Shown one piece after another: positions 45,633 through 56,264 of a DNA stretch of 64,000 bases. The stretch is taken from NCBI GenBank assembly GCA_013423385.1, contig BLZA01000053.1:124001-188000 (forward strand). The letters are read 5' to 3'. The notes beneath the pieces are model-generated. The model saw nothing but the letters and a program-made list of their open reading frames with translations, did no database searches and was not told the origin of the DNA. Each line of letters begins with the position of its first letter. The first letter of the stretch is position 1. Made by a program: the position numbers and the translations under genes. Source of the stretch: Naganishia liquefaciens. Its lineage: Eukaryota > Basidiomycota > Tremellomycetes > Filobasidiales > Filobasidiaceae.

Positions 45633-47087
45633 CTACGACCTCGTAAGCCCTGCGGCCTGACCCGCAGCGATCGCCTCTCGCCTCGAGACAGCGTTGGAAT
45701 CGAAGTAAGGCCTCTCACCGATAGAGACGGAGCGAGTACCAGTCCGAACAGAGCCTGATTCTCGATCAAAGTCCTGTTCGGGAATCGAGGATTATGATCA
45801 GAATGAAATCGACATCGCTCGAAAGGTGGCTCACCTTGGTCGCGGCATGAAATGTGCTCCTGTTGTCCCAGATCGCCAAGTTGTTGGGCTCCCAGCGATA
45901 CCTGACTTGCGCATCAAAATTCTAGAGCGTCACAGAATGTCAATCTCATATCGCGTGGAGAGAGTTGAATGGCTTACAGCATGAACATGCTCCGACAAGA
46001 ACTTAAGTAGGTTCTCGCTCTCTTCGTCGTTCAACTCGTTGACCTTCTTGGTGAAAACGCCATTGACGAACAATGACTTCCAGCCCGTGACAGGGTTGAC
46101 TCGAATGACGGGGTGAGAGGCCTTCAAGTCTTGATTATCATTCAACGGAGATCCACGGTTCCCTCGAAGGGGCTCGCCCTTTGCTTTGGCGGCAGCGACA
46201 AAGAAGTCGCCCCGATGTTCGGCAGTAAGGCCTTCGAGGAATTTTCGGTACGTAGGTGTCAATCGGTCGTAAAGCTCGTAACCTGATGCCCAGAGGGTGT
46301 CTGTCGATGAAAGTTAAGCGTTTGAGCTCGGGCACATGGTGAAACTCACCTCCACCGCCTTGCGCCGGGAACTCCCTGATCTGTAGGCTTGCATAGTCGG
46401 AAGGAGCAGGCTCGAAGCTAGAGACACGGGTCAGCTTGAAGATACGGACGACAAGCTATCGGCATACGTGATGTCGGAGTGCTGAACAAGAAGCTGATCA
46501 GTGGCGCTACTTGGAGTGATTGTAGTTTTCTTACCCATTCAGTTCGTGCGTTTCTCTTCGTATAGACAGGCTCTTTCGCTCTATCGAATTTCTTATCGAA
46601 CGCAAATTCGCTCGAAATGACGCTAATCTCCTTGCCGAATTCCGACGTTTCCGCCGTAAGTGGATGGACGTGCAAGCCATGTCCGGCAGGCTTGCCTCCT
46701 GCTTGACCAAGAGCTTCGACCAAATCCTTCTGCTCCTCAGGAGTGATGCTGGCGTCCCGGAAAAAAACGACTCCTCGTTGAGATCTGGAAGGGGAAAAGT
46801 CAGATGCGATGGGAAATAGGTACTTGCGCTACGTACACCAAAATGGCTAAATCTCTCAGCTTCTTCGGATCCATCAAAACTTCTCGGATACTCAAGGATG
46901 GTAGGCCATCCTTGTCGTGAGCCGTAAATTCGGTACCAATAGACGGAGTGAGGTCTAAGGACGCATAGGCTTCGAGGGTCCCGGCGGATTGCAACGGTTT
47001 CGGCGAAGATGCGACTTGCGGCAAGACGGGCAGGACGGCACCGCGCAAGGTCTCAAGAGCGGTCTGAGTCTGGGTAGCAGCAGTCAT
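45633..47087 (-). CDS. TauD/TfdA-family Fe(II)/2-oxoglutarate dioxygenase (sulfonate/taurine dioxygenase-like)
   Basis: The start MTAATQTQTALETLRG is followed by TPSIGTEF and the RGVVFFRDASITPEEQK strand common to TauD proteins. The iron ligands can be seen: H-x-D in HSDITFEP (joined across an intron near 46410-46465) and the distal His in WDNRSTFHAAT. The 2-oxoglutarate-binding Arg lies in the following RTGTRSVSIGERPYF. GGGDTLWASGYELYD is the usual TauD block. The family oxidises taurine or other sulfonates to release sulfite, using iron, oxygen and 2-oxoglutarate; the exact substrate is inferred. The stop at 45633 follows AAGLTRS. It is divergently transcribed from the Dal5/Soa1-type permease. 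Confidence 0.9.
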
Positions 47088-48001
47088 ACTGATTAGTTGA
47101 ATACCTTGTGATGGTGATGGGTCACCCACGACTGCAGATTCTCGGCTGATCAGGGCCGCTTATATCGCATCGAAAGTATTCTAGGTGAAGGAATCCGGTT
47201 GCCTCTTGACAGCCTGAATGCTTGCGAGCGCGATCTTAACAGACTGGAGTGACGTGCAATTAGCCTGTCGGCCATCCGCGATGCTCTAGTCGTGATAGTC
47301 GTGATATGATTCAGCAAACCATGTCAGCTTTTCGAGAGTGGATCGAAGCAACTCCTACCAGCTTTGAAACGCTCCAGCACATGTACGAGAAGGGGGATGA
47401 CGGGATTGAATTGGTTTCTCCGGTGCGGATCCAAAAGGGGAGGATGTCAAATCGCTATCATCATGCAAGTGGTTGTCCGGATGACGACAGTTGGCGACAA
47501 GATGAGACAGGACAAGTCGTGCTCATCCTTATCTTCGTCAGATGAGCAAGCTCAGCGCCCGGTGTATTTTCGTTACTTCCAAACGTGCGAATGCCGCGAT
47601 GTCACGCTTCAATCGCGAACAATCTGCTGGACCAGCCGATATCAGGAGCGTGTAACCAGCAACTGCTCAAGCATTGCCTCAGGTAGTACCGCCTTTTCGG
47701 ACCGAAAGCACTAGCCCTGAGACCCGACTGCAAATGCCATGGGTGTCAAATTCTGTCTAGTTGAGAACACCGGTCGAGACTGACGCGTCAGTCGTGATTC
47801 GGTCAAAACCGCCTCAATTTGCGTTGAAGAGCGATACCTGTCGTGATGCCCAACATACTCGCCCTTTTCTGTGCTGGGTATGAGTATGCGATACCTGATG
47901 ATATCTTCTTTGGAACCCTCTGGTCATTATAAGAATAATGGACTGACATTTTCTGACTCCAACGATTGTTCCTCCCACAAGCAAAGTTGCATCGGATCAC
48001 C
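47088..48001. promoter_or_regulatory. Shared promoter region TauD / Soa1-type permease
   Basis: A 914-nt interval between opposite start codons. Short frames in it are not convincing. It contains a perfect palindrome TGACGCGTCA near 47782-47791, which looks like two bZIP half-sites separated by two bases, and a repeated GTCGTGAT near 47290-47306. Confidence 0.5.
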
Positions 48002-50403
48002 ATGGCCACACTCCCTGTTCTCGACTTGCATGGCAAAAATACCCCTTCCACAATCTCAAAAGAATCCTCTGATTTGGTGACGGACGAAGAAAAGGGCGAG
48101 GTAGCCGCATCCAGTTCAGCTGGGTCCTCTGAGGAAGACTTGCTGGCAAAGTGAGTCCGGATCCGATAGGGGTTCGACTCGTGATTGATTGTGTCTTGAC
48201 AGGTACTATGCGCCTCCCAGCAGTTATGAGGGAAGCCACCGGTGGGATCCACAGGCAACGTGGTCGACAGACGAGCTGAAGAAGATCACTCGCAAGCTAG
48301 GTACGCATCCGCTTTCTTCAGGTGACGAAAATAAAGGTTGCGTCTGACATGTCGTTCCTGAAGATCTGCGGGTCACATTCGTCGCTTGTATTTGCTTCGC
48401 AGCTCTACAACTGGACCGAGGTAATGTAGGTAGAAGTCCAGTAGCCGTTATACTGGATTCTGACAGCTTTCTGTCCGTTTTTCGTCTCCCAGATCGGCAA
48501 TGCCTTATCCGATGGCATGCTGCAGGATCTACACCTTACCACCAATGATTATAACCTCGGACAATCACTCCTGTATGGAATGTTTTTGTCAGCCGAGCTT
48601 CCGAGTCAACTGAGTGAGTAAGGAGGACCGAAGCCTACCTCCGACTCGACTGAAAAGCCTCTCGGCAGTCTCCAAGAAGCTTGGCTCGGATATCTGGATT
48701 CCTATTCAAGTGAGTCCGCGTTGCGGTGATCAGCAGCTTTATGCTGAAGCGCTTTTCTAGATGATGAGCTGGTCCTTGGTTGCCATCTCCCAGGTCGGTT
48801 TGAGGAATAAAGCGGGCTTTTATGCGACCCGCGCTTTGCTCGGATTGCTTGAAGGGTACGTCTTAATCGCGTTTACCCCGGAAGAACACTGGCAAATGGA
48901 TTGCATTGTACAGTGGATTTATCGCTGATACCATTCTGTACCTCTCGTAAGGCCGGTGCTCGACGTCGACGACACCTAGATGCTCAGCTAATGTTGAGAA
49001 CAGTTATTACTACACGGCCGATGAACTGTCGATCCGTCTGGGCTTCTTCTGGGTAGCCTTGACAGCCACCAATGTTCTTGGAGCTTTCTTGGGCGCAGGC
49101 TTACTTGCGATGAGAGGAACCCATGGGCTGGAAGGATGGAGGTGAGCCAGCGGAAACCCTGTATTCAAGCTTGACTTGGGCGCTGACTGCGGCCATCAGA
49201 TGGCTATTCTTGATAGAGGGAATCATTACCTTCGCCATCGGCCTTTGGGCCTTGTTTTACCTGCCGGCCGGCCCGACTCAGACTGCCGGGGGGTTCCGGG
49301 GAAAAGGATGGTTCACGGAGCGGGAAGAAGTGATCATCGTCAACAAGGTTCTGAGGGATGACCCAACGAAAAGCGACAGTAGGTGCTGCGTCTCTCGTTC
49401 CTCAACACAGGCTGAAACAGATTTCTCGCTTGCAGTGCACAACCGTGAAGGTCTGTCATTGCGCGACCTGCTGAATTCGCTCTATGATTACGACCTCTGG
49501 CCTATCTATGCTGTAGGTAGATCTTGCCAGTAGATTAGACCCTTACTCACCTCCTTCTCTCAAGCTCGGCCTCACTACTTACTTAGCGCCAGCGACAATC
49601 AACGCCTACTTTTCCCTGACCCTCAAATCGCTGTGAGTTCCGTTGTGCTTGCAGATTCACCAAGTAATATTACTGATACAACAATTAGGGGCTTCTCGAC
49701 TTTCCAAACCAACATGCTCATGATTCCCCATTACATCATATTCATGCTGCTCAACCTCGCGCTGGTCTTCCTGTCCAAAAAGCTCAAGGAACGAGTCTTA
49801 GTTTCATCGCTAGCATCTTGGTGGCAACTCATCTTTTTGATCGTCATCGTCACAATACCCGACGCTGCGAACAAGTGGATCAAGTGGGCGATTCTCACTT
49901 TGCTCTTGAGCTACCCATACTGTCACCCATTGCTTGTTTCGCTGACAAGTGGAGTAAGTGGCGGTATTCTAAACGTGACAACAAGTATTGAGACAGCCTC
50001 TGCCAGAACTCGGGAAGCGTTCGAACTCGAACAGTCGCCAGTTCCGTTTACAACATGTCAGTGCAAGCGAGTTCCTTGATCGCAAGTAACGTATATCGGG
50101 AGGGTAAGTCGAGTAGGAGATGACCATAAGTAACCTGCTCATTCCTGTTGTCTTCTAGACGACAAGCCATACTAGTCCGTCTCTTTTCCTCTTGATTATA
50201 CGAATACTACTGACAGGTCTCTCAGCCACCGTGGTAACCGTGCCCTGATTGGCATTGTTTGCGGAAACATCGTCCTCTTCGCCTTGACCAAAATCTACTT
50301 TATCCGACGCAACCGCACGAGGGACGAGAGATGGAACGCCATGACTCCGGTGCAAAAGGAAGAATACCTTAAGACAACGACGGACAAGGGGAATAAGCGG
50401 TGA
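48002..50403 (+). CDS. MFS anion:cation symporter, Dal5/Soa1-type permease
   Basis: The start [19 protein letters not shown] leads a polar N-terminus of about 100 residues. The anion:cation symporter core follows: [69 protein letters not shown] and [19 protein letters not shown]. This is the order seen in the Dal5 allantoate-permease family. The C-terminal part is recovered by in-frame introns: [36 protein letters not shown], then IGIVCGN and a polar tail to 50403. Within this family yeast Soa1 (YIL166C) carries sulfonates, sulfate and related anions, while Dal5 carries allantoate and dipeptides. The TauD neighbour on a shared promoter favours sulfonate uptake, as inference. Plasma membrane, proton-coupled expected. 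Confidence 0.87.
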
Positions 50404-50913
50404 GCAGAGCTCTAGTCGCGGTTTCTTTGCGGCAAGCTGATCAAAACGCTGGGCAGTTTGGACTTCCGGTTCTTACACTGATCAGTTGAGGGCAATGGAT
50501 TATCGATCGTTCGACGGGCGAGTCGACAGCGAAACATGTTAAGGATGCAAGTATAGATGCTAGAGGATTTGAGATGGCTTTTGTATTCAGGGTTGTTATA
50601 TCACGCGCTAGAACAAAATCGTTAGCCTGAAGGACAATAACATGACACGGATGTAACGTCCAGTCACGATGAGATGCAACACTGCGCCCCCTTGCGTTGT
50701 CGCCTTTAGAATCATTGCCATCTCGAAGGCTGTCTTGTATTGTGTCCCTCAGTCGGCTTGATGTATCGTCAGTAATCAGTATCAGGACGTTGATCGACTA
50801 CAGTGGAAAACCACAAGGCTATTCCAGGCCGAGAGTGCAAGTGGTGGCGGCTTCCAGCGAGGTGACATCTGCGGTGACAAGTTGGAGGCATCTAACCTGC
50901 TGACTCACCATGC
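50404..50913. other. Intergenic region
   Basis: A 510-nt stretch between the permease and the HPP-family gene (both plus strand). No gene or repeat is recognised. Confidence 0.6.
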
Positions 50914-52339
50914 ATGCCGCTGAGCGGTACCGCAGCTTCCCTCTTCTTTGGGCGCACCCGGACATTCCGGCCGGTGCGGGGGCGGGAGCAGTCAGAAATA
51001 GCAGGAATGCGGGGAAGCGACCGGATGATGGGAATCCAACGATCCAATGTTACTCCAGGTCGAGAATATCAAGGTCTTCACAACGGCATTCCCAATGCGC
51101 GGTCTCGAAGTCTGGGTCGACTTCACACAGCGGAGATGACGAGCGTTCGTCATCCTCAGGCAGCACACTCACGCTCGCAAGCGCGTCTTTCTTTCTCGGA
51201 GCGATCCCGGTCGCGCAGCTCGACAAAGGAACGCAGTCGGAGCGTCACCTCTCGTCTGTCGCGGAGCCATTCGCGTGCACCGCTCAGGGGGTCCATTTCG
51301 TCTTCGCCGTCGTCGGTAAAGAGAGATTGGAAGGTATCCAGGGATGTGAGGACTCGCCTGCCACCGATACTGCGGCGGTTTTCAGGGTATAGAGATCCCC
51401 AACTACAACCGCCGTTTCCGCCAATATCATTTCCGCCCTTCTCGTGGCTGCGTCATGTCTCCCTCAAGCACGAAACATGGCTTTTGTCGTTCATAGGGTC
51501 ACTCGTCAGCATCGGTCTGATTGAAATTGTCATGTCGGCCTCATTTCCCAATCACGACACAGTCCTCATCGTTGCCTCTTTCGGCGCAAGCGCTGTCTTG
51601 CTGTTTTCGACAATCGAATCACCGCTCGCTCAGCCGCGGCATCTCCTTGGTGGGCAAATTCTAAGCGCAATACTCGGCGTCGGCTTGAACCGACTCTTCC
51701 GGATGGCCGATAATTATCGTCTTGGAGACACCATTGGACACAACGAACTGGGTCACGTCGTTTGGATCAATGGCGCATTGGCGATGAGTTTATCGCTGCT
51801 CTTGATGCAAGTGACGGGTACCGTACATCCACCGTAAGTTCACTTCCGCGGTCTTCCAACCTCATGAACTCATCCTCTTTGAATCTCTTCGCAGTGGGGG
51901 AGCGACAGCCTTGATCGCAGCGGTACAGCCAGCCGCCGTCAATATGTCATGGCGTCTTGTTTACGCGGTTGTCATCTCTTCCTTCTTGATGCTAGTATGG
52001 GCCCTGTTTATCAATGTAAGCTCCAGATTGCCATTTTCGCCATCTGTGCCAATGTCGTCTTTGCATTTATAGAATGTCGGGAGACGTCGATATCCAGCAT
52101 ACTGGTTCTCCGGTGAAGTGGCCTTGGTAAGAGACCGCGAAAAGGGAGCCTTCGTCAAGGAGTCCCTTGATGCGGCAGAAATGGAGGCAGAAGAAGGGCG
52201 CAGTCGGGCCATGGAGTTGGGCCTGCTGGTTGAGGAATTAGACGAAAGAGCTGTCGAATCGGAGAATGAGGAAGGCAACAGGGATGATCGAGCGCAAGCA
52301 GATGGAGGTCTGATCCGCGGCCGGAAGTCCAATAAATGA
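50914..52339 (+). CDS. HPP-family integral membrane protein
   Basis: A long Arg/Ser-rich N-terminus (about 150 residues with many RS dipeptides) precedes a four-to-five-helix membrane domain. The diagnostic blocks are SFGASAVLLFSTIESPLAQPRHLLGG (in parts) and GTVHPPGGATALIAAV; the HPP triplet plus GGATAL gives the family its name, here split by an intron near 51835-51893. A charged acidic tail (EMEAEEGRSRAMELGLLVEE) closes the protein. In plants and cyanobacteria some HPP proteins carry nitrite; the fungal ones are uncharacterised. The ATG at 50914 is the first in frame; later in-frame ATGs also exist within the disordered N-terminus, so the start is not firm. Confidence 0.85.
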
Positions 52340-52450
52340 TACTAGATCCGCATGTATGCGAACCACTACGCCTTCTCCGGGGAAGAGATTCTCAATCAAC
52401 CTCCCGGCGATCGTCACACGGGAGAATGTTCCGGCTGAAAGAGGGACGCT

Positions 52451-52669
52451 TCATCGCTTCTCCGGATTTTGGACAATGTGATACTGCTTTTCGGTACATC
52501 CTATGAGTTTCCACGTGGGAAAGAACAACCATCCTAGAACCATACTGTACAACTGTGCCGATATGTACAGTGCCTGATCGACCTCATCCTCGATGCTTCT
52601 GTCGTACCCTTCTATGGGTTCCAGATCGGCCATAGCGATTCCGGGGCGTGCGTATGCGCGGGGAGACAT
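52451..52669 (-). CDS. Possible small protein with one membrane segment
   Basis: A 72-codon frame from an ATG (MSPRAYARPGIAMADLEP) to a stop after QNPEKR. It contains an acidic middle (DRSIEDEVDQ) and a hydrophobic stretch (ALYISAQLYSMVLGWLFF) that could cross or lie on a membrane. It sits between the convergent HPP and glutaredoxin genes and may instead be part of a 3' untranslated region. No family is recognised. Confidence 0.3.
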   Translation of the reverse strand: MSPRAYARPGIAMADLEPIEGYDRSIEDEVDQALYISAQLYSMVLGWLFFPTWKLIGCTEKQYHIVQNPEKR

Positions 52670-52739
52670 CTTGTCGCGCGCTCTAACGATGCGGGGCAGA
52701 CACTTCGCTACCTTTTCAGACCCTTTGCCTGAACGCGCT

Positions 52740-54310
52740 CTAGTCTTGAATCGGCTTGGGGCCCAGAATCCGCTCGTTTTCCGCCCGCTCGGCATCCTTG
52801 ACGCCCTTGGGTCGTTTCTTGAGTTTCTTCTCCTGGATCTTGGCACTTGATTGCGTAGAAATCAACTTCATGAATGAGCCGTTATCGGCGGATCTGAGGG
52901 GAAGCATGAGCAAAAGCTTTCTCATTCAGTCTATCGGACTCACTCCTGAATTTGCGACCAAGTGCCAGCAGACTTGCCGTCTAGCATGAGCACCGGAAGC
53001 TCCTGAACGCCGAGCAGACGCTTGAGGAGGCCAACCATGATAGCCTCGTCTGACCGCTGATCGACTTCAACGACGAGCGGTGGCGGGTGGACGACATACG
53101 AGCTGAACAGCTTGCGCATTTCCCGGTAGTACGGATCCCGCATCTGTCCAAAGAGAACGACGGGGTACATATGGAAGGTATCGTATACGAGCGCCGCGAG
53201 ATCGTCTCGTGCTGTGGCTGGACGGGTGTAGTCAAAGTCGAGGACGAGTTGCGGATCGAGTGGGACGTTGGGATCAAGCGTTGCGGGTAGCGCGTTGTTC
53301 GATGTTGATGTGATGAACTAGTAAAAAATTTAGTTCGAATCAGGCGAAAGCGAGGAAAACGAGAAGATAACGTTGAAGGCTGCATGCCACGAGAGACAAC
53401 AGAGCGCAGCTTCAGAGCCAACACGGGTCGCTGTCTGCTTCTACCGCAGGCAAGGAAACTTGGACCTCTTGAGGCCGACTTCTCCTATCCCGTTTCGATG
53501 GAATCGGTTCTACACCTCCTTTCCGCCAACCACTTCTCGCCGACTCCTATTCAAAAGATGCGTCGGCCTACTCACAGCAATCAACGCCGCCGTCTCTTCC
53601 CTCTTTGACATCTCGAATTTCACATCACTCGAATCGAAGGGCACGACGACCGGCGCCTGCCGTTCCTTGACATCGCTCTTCTTGTACGTTTCGGGCTGCA
53701 ATCCCTCAACAGTAACACCTTTAGCCGCTCCAGCCGACTTGTCGCCGTGCGCTGCAGCTGATGCCGAATCAACGACGTAGGCCTTGGCGAGGTTGGCGGC
53801 GAATTTCTCGGCCTGCATTCGCTCGAGAGTGTCGGCGCGTTCGTGGGCAATTTTCAAGCCGACGGTTGCGAGCAGCGTCAAGGCGAGGAGCATGAGCAAG
53901 GGTGTCCTCACCCGTCTCGGGATTCCGCGAGTGAGGTAGCTGACAGTCGACGTAAAGGATGATCTGCTACTGGTCTGTTCTGGCGGATAGAACTTCGCGG
54001 TTCCGGCGCTCTGGCGTCGTGCGCCACCGATGGGTGTCACTGAATTCTTGTTCCCACCGCCCAGGAAACCGATCAAGCTCGCACGAGAGATATAGTCGTG
54101 GTTGTTCGATGGCATCGGATGGCCCTTGGGTGTCCGTGGAGGCGAGTCATAGCCAGAGTTCGCTCCCTGAGGCGGTGTTGTCGGCGTCGAGTCAACCGCG
54201 CCGGTAGGCAAGTTGAGCGGCGAGAACCTGGAATACAGTCCCTTCTGCGGAAGAGCGGTCGGCTGCGTTGGCGGGGAGCCCGAGAGATCTATTGTGCGAG
54301 CGCTGTCCAT
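52740..54310 (-). CDS. Grx6/Grx7-type membrane glutaredoxin lacking the catalytic cysteine
   Basis: Exons 54310-53576, 53317-52944 and 52893-52740 join to 1263 nt in frame, giving 420 aa. A disordered Ser/Pro/Gly N-terminus is followed by one membrane segment at about residues 136-154 (RTPLLMLLALTLLATVGL), an Ala-rich stem, and a C-terminal glutaredoxin-like domain from about residue 290. This is the topology of yeast Grx6/Grx7, monothiol glutaredoxins of the ER/Golgi. The strand VVLFGQMRDPYYREMRKLF aligns with the CPYS active-site strand, but DPYY (about 306-309) replaces it, so no catalytic Cys remains. The cis-Pro is kept (QELPVLML), while the glycine pair that binds glutathione is altered (GKSAGTW). 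A basic C-terminal tail follows. The domain is therefore probably non-catalytic. The 258-nt intron 53318-53575 is long for this genome. Confidence 0.8.
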
Positions 54311-56264
54311 GGCTGGCGGGGACGAGGGAAGTCACTGGGATGTCTCCCGCGTGTATCGACGGGCTCTGTCTGGTCATCTCCTGTATAAATGGCCGACACC
54401 AAATCGAAATCTGCCGCTAGCTATTGTCCCCTCATTGCATCCGCGCCAGCACAAATCCAGCAAGCCTCCGCCACGCGTGAAGCATTTGGCTGCCACGCTC
54501 TAGCGACGCGCCTCTGGCACCAATGATTCCACCATTACGGCAGTCGCCCCGAGGCTTGTCGGTCCCGCAAAGAAATATCCGCTGAAATAATTATAACGCC
54601 GTTGGACAGGTATGGGAAGAGAGAGCGTGCAGACATAGTGTCAAAGGCTGGAGAAAAGTCTGTTAATGAACAGGTACGGGATCAGTGATCGAGTTGTGAA
54701 TTGAGTTCTTAAATTGGTTTGAAAACCCTGTCTAAAAGGCAACAGATCCGGTCATATATGTGTTGAAGTCTCACGCGTAGCTGAATGAAGATGCAATGCA
54801 CGTTGATACACGATGGTCGCTATCAATGAAAAGACAGGTCGAGGAAAATTCCCCTCATCTTACCTGGCAACCGGAAGACATCAGTATCGCCGATACCGGT
54901 CAGCTAGCGTCACAGCGTCCCACATGCTACCGAGCTCTCTTAACATGTTCTCTACCGGCAGTAAATCTCCTAGGCTACTAAACATGCCGCGTCTATGATC
55001 CCAAGTGGGGCTTTAACTACTTGTATCCCCGGATTCTCGCACTGTCGCTTGGCCTACTTCTCCGCGCCAGATCTTGCAGTGGTTTTGGCCGAAGATAGCA
55101 CTGGACAGCTTACGACACCTTTCACCCAACCAGCTACCCAGCTAGACCAATTGCTAGCCAGAGTGCTAGAATACTTTGTTGACTTCAGCGCAAGCGGATA
55201 CGTCTTGGGAGCATTTTAGGACGATATCGGCGCCACCAGGTAAATTCCCCGTCTGCGCCTCTGCTACCGCTGGGTGAAGTCTGAAGCAATGGTACTTCTC
55301 CTTTCTGAGCTTGCCGACAGTGCATTGCCCAATGAGTGCCCGATGTAATCTAGGCTTTTAATAGCAATCAGCGGCACCTGCCAAACCAGGATTCTATATG
55401 AGTGACTCCGGTTCCCCATCCGGTGCCTTCGGCTCTTTTGTATGAAGCCGCCTCCGCGCGCTCTCGACAAGACTCTCCCGTTGGACATGCTCGATAGTTC
55501 GCTGGATGCGCGGTGTTCCGAAGTCCGTCAACAACATCGTCCATACAAGCAGCTATACAGGCTGAGGATCCCGTGCACAACGAGTCCGGTTCGCATCTCC
55601 GCAATTGAGGGAACCGCATAAGAGCGGTCGAGAATCCGTTCCGAGCGTTTTTGTCATGAACGTTGTCAGCTTCACGGCATATCTGATTTCTTTCCCGCAC
55701 GCAACTCATAGGTATATTGCTCGGCAAGGGGTCCGTAGCCAGGAAGGAACAGCTCAGCTCATGGATTATACAAGGTCATTCGGCTGAATGGACGCTTGTC
55801 TTTTTGTCAATTCGCGGACAAGGATCACATGCATATCACCTCTTACCCGGCCCTGCAAAGAGCTCTTCACAGTCAGTCCTTGAACAGCTTCCTCGTCCAG
55901 CTCCTCGATCGCGTGAGGTCAACTTTCCGGCCGTCTTTCTGATTCCCACGGATTCCGAAGGATATGCGAGCTGACGCGAGCTGATCGCGAGCTGATCTAC
56001 GTCCGCTCGCATGCTCTCGGTTCCCTAACCTTCCTCATCGTGAACGCGTTGCAAGACTGTTTCAGCTGCTGGCTATTCAGCAAGGAGAAATTCTGCATCT
56101 ATCCACCCGAACCATCTGCCTTCGCCCGAGATACCGCTTACCTAATCATCACGGAGATCGACCGGCAGCATTTAGCCTCCCACGCATGCTATCAAGAAAT
56201 GTTCAAAGAATGTTGTCCGGTCCGCTCAGGATCTCGTAGCTCAGTATACCCCTAAAAGACGACC
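54311..56264. other. Long divergent intergenic region of about 2 kb
   Basis: It separates the start of the glutaredoxin-like gene (minus) from the start of the mitochondrial carrier gene (plus). Frames in it (for example 55368-55727 minus, 55717-55974 plus) are short with no recognisable protein. A three-copy short repeat is found at 55965-55997. No tRNA or transposon-like ends were seen. Confidence 0.55.
55965..55997. repeat. Three tandem copies of GCGAGCTGA
   Basis: The 9-mer GCGAGCTGA occurs three times with 1-2 nt spacers, about 270-300 nt upstream of the mitochondrial carrier start. It may be a regulatory site array or a microsatellite. Confidence 0.8.

Noticed and set aside
54311-56264. 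Possible transposon or virus-like remnant in the 2-kb gap
   Set aside because: No terminal repeats, polymerase, integrase, transposase or capsid-like sequence could be recognised.
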